A DNA stretch of 64,000 nucleotides, from positions 31,986,788 through 32,050,787 of the forward strand of contig OX393581.1 of assembly GCA_947652605.1 (NCBI GenBank), written 5' to 3'. The notes beneath the pieces were generated by a model. That model was not told the DNA's origin. It searched no databases and saw only the letters and a list, made by a program, of their open reading frames with translations. Positions 1-12,809 of this stretch are shown piece by piece (position 1 is the stretch's first letter; each line of letters opens with the position of its first letter). The stretch comes from Elmis aenea (taxonomy: Eukaryota; Arthropoda; Insecta; Coleoptera; Elmidae). The position numbers and the translations under genes were made by a program.

Positions 1-1201
1 AATGCGTTTTTAACAATAACAACTATAAATCAGGTTGGTTATTGTAGTTTAGGTTGTTTCCATGACAACCAATTAACAAACTAAAAGTTTTGAAAGCCTG
101 TTAGTTGTCAGACTAATAAATTTGTAAAAATGAACTTTAATAACAAAGAAAAAAGCGATATGCTGCGAATTTTTTATAGCATTCTTTTAAGATTTGTTAC
201 ACTATCAACAACAACAAATGTACTTGTTTCTGTTTAATGTAAAAAAATAGTGTTTTTCCGGATCTGTTTATAATAAAAATGTTTTTTTTACTTTCATCTG
301 AAACCTTTCTGCCATATTATCTTCTGGGTTTGGTAAAAGCCCCATATTTCCTTAATTTTCTATCCAACATACAACAATATGTGTGCGAGGGTTTTTCTCC
401 TTCTGGATATAAACTACAACGACCAGCCTACCTCATTTATAATGGTTATTGTTTAAAACCTTTTTTTAAAATTTGACAATGAATAAAGAAGTAAAATATA
501 CCATGTGTGGTACATCAATGAATTCAGAAAAATAAATGCCATTTGATTATGTAAATAGCAAAAATTGCGCCCATAAGAAAAAATAAAGTTGGTTGTCATA
601 AAACAAAAACGAATCGATCTAGGAAAAATTTGTGACCACCATCCGAGTCGGCTTAAAAAGTTGCTTGGGCAATGTTTTAACACATTTGAAATATTTCATA
701 TTCCAAAGGAGTTATAGACGATTTTCAAAAATCGTATTTTCCAGTTTTTCCTAATTTTCTCACATACCGTTTGAGATATTTCCAATTTCTCTTTGGATTA
801 TTATTAAGCACCAAATTTAGCAACTTTTCCAAATTTAAACTTATATAGCTATTATAATAAGCGAGGTCCCCATGCTTAAACTCGAATTTCAATCACCCTG
901 TATATTGCCCCCTTATTGACAAAAAGCTTGCCGACCCCCATTGGTTGCCTTAAAATCTGTAACTGGTCTTAGGCCCGATTGCATAAAAGTTGAACCTGGG
1001 ATTAAGCCACGTTAATCCTAGAATCAGGCAAAATAGCAGCATAGTTGGCGCTGATATTGCCTAGTTTTGAGAATTAACTTGTATTTTAACACCAGTGGGT
1101 TGCTTTGTGCAATTGGGCCTAATAATTTATTTCGTATCTGCAGTATATCTTTAAAAAAATTGGTTATTTAAAAGGTTTTTATCATGTATGTCATTTTTTA
1201 G
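1..1201. other. Intron or upstream sequence of the bromodomain gene
   Basis: AT-rich sequence with no coding exon that I can support. It ends in a pyrimidine-rich tract and an AG acceptor at 1200-1201. The first half of the bromodomain (ZA loop region) must be encoded upstream but I did not find it here, so this is probably the 3' part of an intron. A piece at about 868-905 reads like the end of one of the CACCCTGTA-terminated repeats described elsewhere in the window. A small inverted-repeat element lies at 969-1122. Confidence 0.5.
969..1122. mobile_element. Short MITE with TTAGGCCC termini
   Basis: The left end reads TTAGGCCCGATTGCA and the right end reads TGCAATTGGGCCTAA, an inverted pair with one mismatch around about 120 bp of non-coding sequence. 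Size and terminal GGCCC resemble PIF/Harbinger-type MITEs, but I could not define a clean target duplication, so the superfamily is inference. Confidence 0.6.
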
Positions 1202-2363
1202 CATGCTGATTATCATTCCGTAATTAAAAAACCAATTGCATTGGACACAGTCCGACATAAATTAGATTGGAATTCCAGTGAGCACTACACAGATTTAGAA
1301 CAGTTGGTAAGGGACGTTCGACTGATGTTTAAGAATGCATATACTTTTAACGAGGTAAGTACTGATAAGTCGGTGTACATTTAAAACTCGTTAGTAACAA
1401 AACTTTCGTCTTTTCGATAGTGTCAAATAATTATTAAATAGTTATTATTTCTGCACTTTATGAATTACTTTATTAAGTTGAAATTACAATAATAATTTTA
1501 TCTTTTAATGCCAGAGAAGTTCATCCTTCAGATCATATTTATTAATCTATTTTGATACTAAGAAGCAAATAAAGATCAAGGTGCCTCAAAACACCCTTGA
1601 ACTGCAAGGCGGAATAAAAGAGCATTTGGAGATGTTACTTTGGAGCTTTTGTCAAAATGTAGCAGAGAAATGTTAACTAGATGTCGCCTTTGCATTGAAG
1701 TTTAAAAACCTTCGATGAACATATCCTAAATTTAAAACGTGAAATTTTTTAATCTATTTAAGTTGAACATTTTGTTATTACAAATTCATACAAATAACTG
1801 TGTTAACTAAAAATAATGCAAATCAATATATGTATGTAAATATTTAAAAACCTTTTTTTGCTACTGTCTAACCAGGGAAGGTTACGATATATTGTCGCTA
1901 GAATCTGATCCAGGCTGTGTTTATTGCATCAAGAACATCAAAACTAAATTTTTTGCAGTTATACGTGCCACTGGCCATTTCCTTCGGAAAAATGGGAAAA
2001 AAGTTGAATAATAAAAGTAATTTTTGCAATTGCGTTGGCCATGAAACCGTCGGAGATAAAATCGAAATTCTTCTATTTACCGATTCGCGCATCCTTTGCA
2101 AGTAAAATGGTGCAAAGTTTTTGAAAAAATCTTAAACGGCTCCGGAGCGCTATGTTAAACAATATCAGCAATAAGTAATGCTAATTTTATAATTATTTGG
2201 TTAATTACAGGAAACCACTCAAGTATACCATGATGCTAGAACTTTAGAAAAGTTCTTTGATGAACAATTAGAAAAATTATTACCTCAATATGCATATGAA
2301 ATGTTTGATGATGATTGTCTCGTACCACCAACTAAAAGATATAAAAGGATAATAAGTGATTGA
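1202..2363 (+). CDS. bon: TIF1/Bonus-like bromodomain protein, C-terminal two exons (partial)
   Basis: Two coding exons join in phase 0: 1202-1354 (acceptor AG 1200-1201, donor GTAAGT at 1355) and 2211-2363 (acceptor ATTACAG, stop TGA 2361-2363). Together they encode the last 101 residues of a protein. The first exon begins HADYHSVIKKPIALDTVRHK, the B helix and BC region of a bromodomain, and contains the RDVRLMFKNAYTFNE block with the conserved Asn that contacts acetyl-lysine. The second exon gives the last helix (LEKFFDEQLEKLLP) and a short basic tail. The DVRLMF...N pattern and the C-terminal placement fit the TRIM24/28/33 family, Bonus in flies, which are nuclear chromatin co-regulators. 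The PHD finger, RING and B-boxes would be in upstream exons outside the window. Another bromodomain protein remains possible. Confidence 0.6.
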
Positions 2364-2592
2364 CAAACAGCCAATATCGAAACGGTTTTAGTAGAAGTGA
2401 AAGATAATGAAAACATGGAAAATTGTTCAGAAGAAAACAAGTGTTAATTAACATTACCGTATATACGGTTGGTTTTATCTCATCTATGAGTAATCATTGT
2501 ACAAGAGTTATATATTATGATAAGTTAGGTGTCAAGACTTTATTATTCTTAAAGTTATTTTTAAATTAATTAGGATCATTAAGACACATGAG

Positions 2593-2622
2593 AATAAAGC
2601 TGAATTTATTGAGAATAATAAA
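2593..2622 (+). terminator. Candidate poly(A) signals of the bromodomain gene
   Basis: AATAAA occurs at 2593-2598 and again at 2617-2622, about 230-260 bp after the stop codon, a normal insect 3' UTR distance. In this AT-rich sequence the hexamer also arises by chance, so transcript data would be needed to assign the real site. Confidence 0.4.
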
Positions 2623-2689
2623 CATAGTTAATATATTTTAGGATTTTATTTTAAATATGTTCAAAAGTAATTTCTTTTAGCAACAATAA

Positions 2690-3640
2690 CACTTCACCAT
2701 TCTAACTTTCCACTCCTTCAAAGCTTCCAACTAATTTTCAGGATACTTGTAAAATAATTGTGAACTTCAGCATCAATCTCCTCCTCAGACCAGAAGTTTT
2801 GACCCCCAACAAATATCTAAAATTGCTGCATTGGCATTGCCAATTCGGGCGTGTAAGGTGGATGCTCTATTACTTTAATCCTAATTTCACCTAAAAACTA
2901 AAGAATCAAAACTGCCGGATGAGAAGATGCATTATCATTATGGAGCATAATTCCTTTATCTGAAACTTAACTGAATACTTTGGGCCAGTGTTTCTCAAAT
3001 TTTTACTCCAAGGACACCTTCCACAATTAAAAGCTTTCAGAGGACCCCCAATGCATTTTTTGTAGACAATATTTTAGTTTTTTATATTGATTGTGATGAT
3101 TTTCGAACATTACGAAAAGGCTCGGAAGTCCCCTTTAAATGGATTCAGGAACCCCCTGGTGTCCGCTGACAACACTTTGAGAAACACTGCTTTAGGTAAA
3201 CATTTTTCTGTTTTATTTTTCACTGTAACTGTCTTCTGTGTACCTGGTTTAATAGCACTGCCATTTCCGTACTCCTGTCATTGTCAGTTTGTTCATCCTC
3301 GTAAATCCATTCATGCTTCTCGTGGCAGGTTTCATTGAATGTAAGTTTCATCACGAGTCGCAATTTTGAAAAAAAAAATTGGTGCCTGCCGTTATAGGCA
3401 AGATTCAGAGTTTTTTGGCAAATTTTTACACATTGCATTTTGGAGCTTCAAGAGTTATTGCGGCACAAAACGACTGACAACTTTTTGGTGATCATGCAGG
3501 ATTGTTCTAATAGCCGAGGGTCCAATCCTACGGTGATGTTCTGTTGCTGCATAGATGGCTTTATTGTTGTCTTCAATTATCCTTTGTACAGCAGCAATGT
3601 TTTTATAATTAAAAGCCTATTTTTTTCATTCTCAATTAAT
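2690..3640 (-). pseudogene. Decayed mariner-family transposase, interrupted by a hAT MITE
   Basis: Read on the minus strand, the segment shows the order of a mariner transposase. There is a helix-turn-helix part (RRIGPSAIRTILHDH, about 3490-3540), then a first-aspartate region (DETYIQ, about 3330-3350), then a second-aspartate region (HNDNASSH, about 2920-2945) and EHPPYTPELA (about 2850-2880) where the third aspartate block should follow. Stops and frame changes occur throughout, the third catalytic aspartate is not visible, and a 204-bp MITE (2986-3189) splits the gene. It is an old dead copy. Subfamily cannot be fixed by eye. Confidence 0.7.
2986..3189. mobile_element. hAT-type MITE, CAGTGTTTCTCAAA ends
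   Basis: Perfect 14-bp terminal inverted repeats: CAGTGTTTCTCAAA at the left and TTTGAGAAACACTG at the right. Flanks are CTTTGGGC (2978-2985) and CTTTAGGT (3190-3197), a target duplication of 8 bp with two later changes. CA(G) ends plus 8-bp duplications are the hAT signature. It sits inside the mariner remnant, so it inserted later. Confidence 0.8.
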
Positions 3641-5422
3641 TCAGCTTGACCTTTTCATGTTAATCACTTATTTTAGTAAATCATTTTTAACTATTTTTAT
3701 AAATTTATATTTGAGCAATCTAGATTGCAAACAGGTCTTATAAAGTTTTTTATGTATTATATGATCAAACCAGATATACGTCAAATTTGCTGAGAAATGT
3801 TTGTGGTGGTATGAAATTTTCATAAAAACTGAAAAAATCAGAAAAAATTGTTCTGCACTTTTTCATTGTAATTTTTTATCTGAGAATTTTAATATTTTGT
3901 AATAACTTCTTTGCACAACTTTTATACTGCATTTAATGATCTTATGCAAAGTCGATTCGATTTTGTTTTTTCTTGAATCTTGATTGTGTAAAAACAGTTG
4001 TTTTACAAATATTTATTAATTACAAAAAAGACTTAACCAACTAAGTGAAAATAAAATATGGCACCTACAAGAAATAAGACAGTTAATGTTGAAAATAATT
4101 GGCAAAAAGTTGATTAAAACATTAAATGTAGATTAAAATGTTGTGCCAACAAAGTTTTTACCAGACTTATTTTTGCCACCAAATGTTGCAAATATATTTT
4201 AAATAGTTTTCTATAAACTAATTATTGAACCTAAAATGTGTATATTTGTAAATTGATGGTAATCGTTTCACAAAAAGTTAATTAAGTTCTTACAAAACTT
4301 GTTATACAAAATGTTTATTACTATTAGGTGTAAGTGCAACTGAATAAATATTACAGTAGTTTTAGGTACATATTTGTGTTATGTTCCATGTTGTATTTAT
4401 ATTGAAAATTTTAATATTTATAAAATATTGTCACATATTAAGTTATTCGTTTTCATAGATTTCGTGAAATTGAGTAGAAAATATTTTGTATTTCTTTAAT
4501 ATTTTAGAATGAAAAATTAGATGAAAATTTGCGTCTTATTTAGTGTTACTAGCCTGTATATACTGTTTCAAGTAGATATTACTATTTCAAGGTAATACAA
4601 AAATATACAGGGTGATTCATTAGTGCGTCGGGCTTTCATAGCGCCCCGCCCGTAGGAGATAGAAAAAAAACTTAAATACATAAAATTATTGGTTTGAAAA
4701 GATCTACGTCTTAAAATATTTTCATCTATATAGGGTGTCCCATTTTTGCGCTATAACAAAAACAAAGATTTTTTTAATGGAACACCCTGTATATTTTTAG
4801 GTCATCGGATGTCATTTTTTAACCTCTACATGAATGTCTGTTTGTTTTTTGATTTAGTGCCAGTGTTGCCAACTTATTAATTTTTTTCCGAAAAATCTTA
4901 CACAAGCAGGCTTAACTTTAAAAAATCGTAGCCACCTCGTTTTTTAAAGTTAAGAAATAAGTTTTAGCAATAATGTTAGTCCAGTTGGGGAGCAACATTT
5001 TAAAAATAAAAAATTTAAATTTATTGACACAGGGTGTTAACAAAAAAATGCCAAACTTTCCAAATTTCAAAGTGACATAACTCATTTTCTTCAAATGTAA
5101 ACACCCTTATTTTATTTTACTATTCGATAGCTTTTTTTCTCCCCTTCAATTTTTATGAGGGGTGTCCTATGTCTAAACCCCGTAGTTGTTGAGATATTCA
5201 ATACTTTTCAAAAAAGTAGCCATTTAGTTACATTTTTATGCACCGAAGTAGGCCGCGCTGATGCAAAACAAGTGCCAAAATGTAAGGCGGTACATTTTTT
5301 CCGACTCCGACTCCACAGTTCTGGTTGCAAGTCCCAGTTCTAAAGCAATGTTAATTACCAAAGTAAATTTTAAAAAACCCTGCCAAGAATTTCATTCTTA
5401 TTTGAAATCAACACCAAATATG
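3641..5422. other. Intergenic sequence with repeat ends
   Basis: No gene seen. The left part (3641-4600) is plain AT-rich sequence. From 4607 (TACAGGGTGATTC) to about 4792 (AACACCCTGTA) are ends of the TACAGGGTG repeat class, and more CAGGGTGTT-type pieces follow near 5027. These appear to be fragments of foldback elements that I could not pair into complete copies. Confidence 0.5.
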
Positions 5423-5673
5423 TACAGGGTGTCTACCTAGAGTGTGTATTTCTTTCATAGCTGCTTTGTTATTTAAAATAGAAAAAAAGTTTTACTCTTA
5501 TAGTGCCTTCTGAACATTTAAACTTTTTAAATAATACACAGGGTGTTTGTTTTTGTCGGTCCATGTAGCTGAATTTTAAACACGAATACGTCGATTTTTT
5601 TAAGCGGAACACCCAGTATATACATTTTCGTGTAGATAATTTAATTGTATTTAAAAAATAGTAGTAATAAAGG

Positions 5674-7204
5674 TAGGGTTGCCAGAAGTTGAAAGTGTAA
5701 AAAGAGAACTTTTTTTTGTGAACAATTATTCTACTGAAATATTTAATGGTCAAATTTCTTTATAACTTATTCTTTATCTTAAATATTTTAAATTTTATTC
5801 AAGTTCTTGATTGACTTAGTACAGTATACTTCAGAAATTCATATTTCTTAACAACTTATTCGTAAGTCGTAACCATCAATATTTTAAATTTTAGGCAAGT
5901 TACAGATTAACTTGATACAATATACTTCATAAATTCATATTAGACACATAAAGACTCTAAAGACTGTATTATTTAATTGTTATTGGATTTTTACTGATAC
6001 ATGTGTTTCAACAGCTCTGATCCAAAACAAAATTTTTAATAACTTAATCGTTACTAGATCTATTTTAATTTTTATTTCCTTTTTCGATTGAGTTACTGCA
6101 ATATACTTTTTAAATCCATATTTGAGACATAAATATTGCATTGTTTAATTTTTATTGGATTTTTACTAATAAATGTCTTTTGACAGTTCTGGTCCAAAAC
6201 CAAATCTTTACTAACCTAATCTTAACCCAATTTATTTTAATTTTTATTGAAGTTTACGATTACCTTGGTACTGTATAATGCAGAAATTAATTTTGTTTGT
6301 CATAAGAACAATATTGTTTAGTTTTTATTGTAATTCATAATTACAAAACGCAACCCACTTAACACGTTACGCCTACATGGGTATGCAGTGTGCTGAACAA
6401 AACGCCTACTTTAGTCTTTTTTAGACAGCCTGTGTAACTGTTATGTCAAATTAGTTGCATGCCTATGTAGGCGTTATGTGTCGTGGTTGCTTATCAATAG
6501 GCGCAACGTTTAGTGGGTTGTATACTGTACATTACGCCTACATGGACATGCAATTAATTTAACGTCTACGCAGGTTGCCTGAAAATGCCGAAAGTAGGCG
6601 CTTTGTTAAGTACATTGCATACCCATTTAGGCGCAACCTGCTAAGTGGGTTGCGTTTTGTATTTAAGTAGGCGCCTGTTATCAATAAATATATTAAGTAT
6701 GTTTAAGCTTTTTCAAGCAGATTCCACACAAATAATTTATTTTTGCTACATAGTAGATAAAAATACGATTTGTAAAAAAATAAAGTTTTTATGTAAACAT
6801 TTTTTACGTTATCAAACAAAGCAGAACATTTGTATTTAAAAAAATGTATTACCTAGTATATTCCTGAAATAATTGTTTATTCTGAAATAAGTAACTTATT
6901 ATTCGAGGGTCAACATTTTTTTTGACATTTAATGCTGTTAAACCTAATTATTAAAGAAAATTATTTTAAACATAAAAAGTTTAACATCAATCAAGTGCTT
7001 TGGCACTAAAATTTTATAAAATCATAAAGTGGAGTTTATTGGCCTATAAACGATTCAGTTCTATAATTTTATTAAAAATCTGATCAAAAGTAACTAAGGA
7101 AAAAAGAGGACAAAAATGATCAGAACAAAAAAAGAGAAAGAACAAAACGATCGGGATAAAAAAGAGAACATGTTCTCTTTAAAAGAGATATTCTGGCAAC
7201 CCTA
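5674..7204. mobile_element. Non-autonomous hAT-type element, TAGGGTTGCCAGAA ends
   Basis: Termini TAGGGTTGCCAGAA and TTCTGGCAACCCTA are perfect 14-bp inverted repeats. The 8 bases before (AATAAAGG, 5666-5673) and after (AATAAAGG, 7205-7212) are an exact target duplication. Length is 1531 bp with no transposase reading frame that I recognise. The TAGGGTTGCC start is shared with the element at 39437-40459, so the two belong to related families. A 318-bp MITE (6343-6660) is nested inside. Confidence 0.88.
6343..6660. mobile_element. MITE with ACAAAACGCAACCCACTTA ends
   Basis: The left end ACAAAACGCAACCCACTTA and right end TAAGTGGGTTGCGTTTTGT are a perfect 19-bp inverted repeat. The interior repeats motifs such as CGCCTACATGG and AGGCGC(A)ACC several times in both directions, so subterminal repeats are present. 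It is more GC-rich than its surroundings. No coding capacity; superfamily unknown. Confidence 0.75.
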
Positions 7205-7462
7205 AATAAAGGTGTATTACATCTAAAACTAATATTTCCCGAGTTATTGCCGATTTAATGATAAATGATGACTAAAAATACAAAATTTACAAGAATTTGA
7301 ATAGTAAGCTCTAAAGAAATTATAAAAAATTGTACATTTAATTTCAATTTTACTCTTAGGCTGCAAATTTCTATCGTTTATTCAAAGAAATGCGTTTTTC
7401 TTATGACTGTTTAATCAACGTTAATGCTATGAAGGAAATACGCACTAGGTGGACACCCTGTA

Positions 7463-7899
7463 TGCTGAATTTGTTCTTCAAAAAAATTTAACTGTTTATT
7501 CCTGTTTTTTTCATTAATAAATAAGAACTATCAAGAAAGATGCGTTTTCTTGAATACACATACTATTACTTAAAAATTAGTAGATGTCCCGTTTTGATGA
7601 AAAAAATAAATGGTCATGTTATGTATAGTCTATACTATAGAGCTATCAAGTAAATCGTATGTTGCAGAACACCCTGTATTTTGTACCACTTTTTTTTTAC
7701 TAAAATGAGAACTAACGAATTAGAGCATTAGCTAGAATATACTTTTTTCATGGATAATTGAAAATCTGTACTATAAAAGACGTTACAAGTAATTTATAAT
7801 TAATTATACTACATATTTTAACTACCATTTTTCTTTATACTATCCCTAACCTACAACTTGTCAAATTGCTCAACGTGTTGAAAATTTATTGAGTGAATC
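7463..7899. other. Upstream region of Noa36
   Basis: AT-rich and non-coding. A CACCCTGTA repeat end lies at about 7668-7677. The promoter and 5' UTR of the Noa36 gene should lie in the last 100-200 bp before the start codon at 7900, but I saw no clear core promoter motif. Confidence 0.4.
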
Positions 7900-9527
<1,628 letters not shown>

Positions 9528-9715
9528 TATATTACTTTTGTATAATCTGTTGTACAATTTTGTGAAAAATATATACATGATAATATGATTGAACTATTTT
9601 ATTCTTTGTTTATTTAAGAGCTGACAGCACCAGATTTATATTTTAGTAAGGAAAATTTTACGACTGCATGAAAGGCAGTGTACAAACTACAAAGCCAAGT
9701 CTCTTGACACAGTTG

Positions 9716-9716
<1 letters not shown>

Positions 9717-9746
<30 letters not shown>
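9717..9746. repeat. (TG)15 microsatellite
   Basis: Thirty uninterrupted bases of alternating T and G, immediately after an AT-richer stretch. Probably length-polymorphic. Confidence 0.98.
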
Positions 9747-9747
<1 letters not shown>

Positions 9748-9864
9748 TCCCGCAAAAAGTTCCCTCCCCACCTTGTTTTTTCTTTGTAAATGCATATCTA
9801 TAACTTCGGATTTTCTGTTTAACAGTCCTTATAATGGATCAGAGAGACTGACAAAAAAATTAAA

Positions 9865-9926
9865 ATGGGCAAGGGATTTGTATTAAACCATACAGATATT
9901 GCAGAGAATATAGAGATTGCTAATAG
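9865..9926 (+). CDS. Possible first coding exon of an unidentified gene
   Basis: An ATG at 9865 opens MGKGFVLNHTDIAENIEIAN and runs directly into a good donor (TAATAG/GTAAGAAA) at 9927. The start context TAAAATGG is reasonable. I do not recognise the peptide, and I found no matching downstream exon before the Sec24AB gene on the other strand. It may be a real first exon with distant partners, part of a decayed element, or chance. Confidence 0.2.
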
Positions 9927-10082
9927 GTAAGAAAATTACATAAAACATCTTAGTTTTATTTATGTAAACTGATTGAAACTAGAATCCCAACATAGACATC
10001 TCGCTTATATTAAGAATTAATTAGAGCATAGGTTTACATTTGGCAAAGTTGCAAAATTTTATGCTGATTATTAACATTTAAA

Positions 10083-11518
10083 CAGGGCTTCGAACCGGAA
10101 CTGAACCGAAAACCGGAAAAAACCGTTATTTTTGTTGGAACGAAAACCGAAACTGAACCGAAAAAAATAATCGGTTTATTACGGTTCGGTACATGTTCTA
10201 CAAACTCGAGTGTTTTGTTTATACAGCGTCATTCAAAAAGTCTGCAACAAATGGGAAAAATTTTTATTATTGATTTCTCAGAAAATTTTATTTTTCATAA
10301 AAGTTGATGCATGGTCTAAAACTAGTTTTAAGATGAAAAAAAGTTTAAAAAAGGTTATAGGACACTAGATTTTAGATATTTTTGAAATATTCGCAAGTGT
10401 AAAGTGCCCTTATTTTAAGAGATACACAAAAATTGTGTAAGAAAAAGTTATTTAGAATCCCAAAATTTAAATATTGATGGTCAAATTCCAATTTTACTTT
10501 TTAAGAAATTTCAACATTAAAAAAGTGTGCTACAAATGGAAAAGTTTTTTATTATCGATTTCTCGAAAAATGTTATTCTTAATAAAAGTTGGTGCATGGT
10601 CTAAAACTAATTTTAAGATGAAAAAAAGTTCCATAAAGAATTATAGGACACTAGATTTTAATGATTTTTGAAATATTCGCAGGAGTAAAGTGCTTAAAAT
10701 TTCTTAGTAATTAAAAATTGGAATTCATCGTAAAAATTAAAATTTAGCCGTATTTTTAAGTTTGAAATAACTGTTTCTTATAAAAAAAAATTGTATCTCT
10801 TAAAATAAGGCTACTTTACTCTAAAGAATATTTCCAAAATGTTACAATCTAGTGTCCTATGACTTGAACTTTTCTTGATCTTAAAATTAGTTTTAGACCA
10901 TGCGCCAACTTTTATTAAGTAAGAAATTTTCTGAGAAATTGATAATAAAAAACTTTTCCATTTGTTGCACACTTTTTGTTGAAATTTCTTAAAAAATAAA
11001 AATTGGAATTTGACCTTCAAAATATAAATCTAGCCCTATTTTGAGATTCTTAATAACTGTTTCTTATAAAAAAAAATTGTATGTCTTAAAATAAGGGCAC
11101 TTTACTCTTGCGAATATTTCAAAAATCGCTGAAATCTAGTGTCCTATGAGTTTCTATTAAACTTTTTTTTTTCTTAAAATTAGTTTTAAACCATGCACCA
11201 ACGTTTGTCAAGAATAAAATTTTCTGAGAAATCGATAATAAAAATTTTTCCCGTTTGTTGCAAACTTTTTGAATGACGCTGTATATGTTTCGTTTAATAA
11301 ATTATTTTATCATCATATGTTATATACTTCTATTTCCAATTATTATACCAAATAAAAACATTTAAAAAAAAATTAAAAGTAATCCCTCGGAGCTGAACCG
11401 AAAACTGAAAAAAGCCGTTATTCTTTCCGGAACGAAAACCGGAACCGAACCGATATATATTTTTTTAATTGAACCGGAACGAAAACCGAAACGAAAAAAA
11501 TTATGGTTCGAAGCTCTG
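10083..11518. mobile_element. hAT-type element, CAGGGCTTCGAACC ends, with nested foldback
   Basis: Left end CAGGGCTTCGAACC and right end GGTTCGAAGCTCTG are inverted repeats with one mismatch. CATTTAAA stands at both flanks (10075-10082 and 11519-11526), an exact 8-bp duplication. Just inside each end are many copies of AACCGGAAC and GAACCGAAAACC-type motifs. A foldback (10222-11283) is inserted inside; without it the element is about 370 bp, close to the 381-bp relative at 27594-27974. Confidence 0.87.
10222..11283. mobile_element. Foldback element with TACAGCGTCATTC ends, 1062 bp
   Basis: Begins TACAGCGTCATTCAAAAAGT and ends with the complement, with TA at both flanks. The two arms match for hundreds of bases: each contains a CTGCAACAAATGG or TGTTGCAAACTTT segment, a stretch on TTGATGCATGGTCTAAAACT, and ACACTAGATTT. 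Each arm also holds the block twice in tandem, giving four versions. There is no coding potential beyond chance frames. Confidence 0.85.
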
Positions 11519-11759
11519 CATTTAAACAGATTTTGGATATTTGCAACCGTATTCTTAAAAATAAACAATATGAAAAAATTACATGCTGTAACATTTTATT
11601 TATAAAATTTTTATTCTGCGTTTAATCAACCTTCAGATAAGTTGATTTGGTTTTGTGACATTAATTTTCTTATGGACGACAATTTGATTTTGACAAAGTG
11701 ACTAAGACTGTTACTTTTAATTTTCAAGAATATATCAACTGATAACATTTACCTTAATA
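11519..11759. other. AT-rich spacer
   Basis: Nothing recognisable seen on either strand between two transposons. Confidence 0.4.
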
Positions 11760-12809
11760 TACAGTGTTTCTTAAGTATTGCAAAAAAATTCATAAGTTGA
11801 TTCCTTATCGAAAATCAAGGGGAGTCTTTTATATAATTTTTTTTCCTTAGACTTCTTATTTCGGAGTTACACCCCCCTAAAGGGGTGCGTTAAAACTAGG
11901 TTTTTATTTTATTTCTCTAATTTGGAGAAAAGTGGTAGAATGATAAGTTTTGTACTTAGGTTTCCCATAGTAATATTTTCAATCATCTCCCATCTTCACA
12001 GGGGGCTGAAAAGTCGACCCCTGTTGGTTCTTTTATCAGAACTTTTTGGTGGGTTGAAATTTTGCAATTTAAAATATTTTTGTTAAAGCTTGATTTATTT
12101 AGAATTTTTTTTTATTCTTTAGTTTTTCTCGTAAAACCTACCATTTTCGAGTAAAAAATAAAATAAATAACCATGCACTGTTAAATATTCCAATATAAAA
12201 TGATTAATTTTGGTGGTTACTATGCTTTGTTTATGTTCATATTGGGTAAAATTGACAGGCGTTTTAGCGTTGCCGCCACGTAAACGTCAAAATGAATTAC
12301 ACCCTTCAATTCTACCCAAGATGAACATAAGCAAACCATGGTAACCACCAAAATGAATCGTTTTATATTGAAATATTATTTAATGGTGCATGTTTATTTA
12401 TTTTATTTTTTACTCGAAAACGGTAAGTTTTACGAGAAAAACTAAAGAATAAAAAAAGTTTCTAAATAAATCAGCTTTCAAAAATTATTTTAAATTGCAA
12501 AATTTCAACCCACCAAAAAGTTCTGATAAAAAAACCAACAGGGGTCGCCCTTTTCAGCCCCCTGTGAAGGTATGAGATGATTGAAAATATTACTTTGGGA
12601 AACTTTTAATAAGTACAAAACATCTACCAAATATCATTCTCCTACATTTATCCAAATTAGAAAAATAAAATAAAAACCTAATTTTACCGCTTCCCTTTAG
12701 GGGGATATAACTCCGGAAGGAGACGTCTAAGGCAAAAAATGTATATAAAAGATTTTCGATAAGGAATCACCTCATGATTTTTTTTTTGCAAAACTTAAGA
12801 AACCCTATA
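11760..12809. mobile_element. Foldback element FB-A copy 1, about 1.05 kb
   Basis: Starts TACAGTGTTTCTTAAG and ends CTTAAGAAACCCTATA, with TA at both flanks. The left half (GATTCCTTATCGAAAAT, GGGGCTGAAAAGTCGACCCC, TTTTGGTGGGTTGAAAT) is repeated in reverse order and orientation in the right half. The centre, around 12210-12330, is itself palindromic (TGTTCATATTGGGTA... and its complement). A second copy of the family is at 51654-52735, sharing ends, arms and centre. Non-coding. Confidence 0.88.

Larger units (their letters stand above)
5423..7462. mobile_element. Foldback element with TACAGGGTGTC ends, about 2.0 kb
   Basis: The left end TACAGGGTGTCTACCTAGAG and its following 20 bases reappear inverted at 7424-7462, which ends CCACCTAGTGCG on the opposite strand and then CACCCTGTA. 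Both flanks read TG, perhaps a mutated TA duplication. A complete 1531-bp hAT-type element (5674-7204) is nested inside; without it the foldback is about 0.5 kb. It has no coding capacity. Confidence 0.7.
9528..10082 (+). other. 3' region of Noa36 and following spacer
   Basis: Contains the 3' UTR of Noa36, a (TG)15 microsatellite and one possible short exon at 9865-9926. No clear AATAAA follows the stop closely; several AT-rich variants occur around 9560-9600. Confidence 0.4.

Noticed and set aside
1898..2105. Overlapping + and - frames in the bromodomain-gene intron
   Set aside because: I tested them against PIF/Harbinger and other transposase patterns by eye and found no convincing block; they may be chance.
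3087..3338. 83-codon plus-strand frame
   Set aside because: It runs across the hAT MITE border into the antisense of a mariner remnant, so it cannot be one gene.
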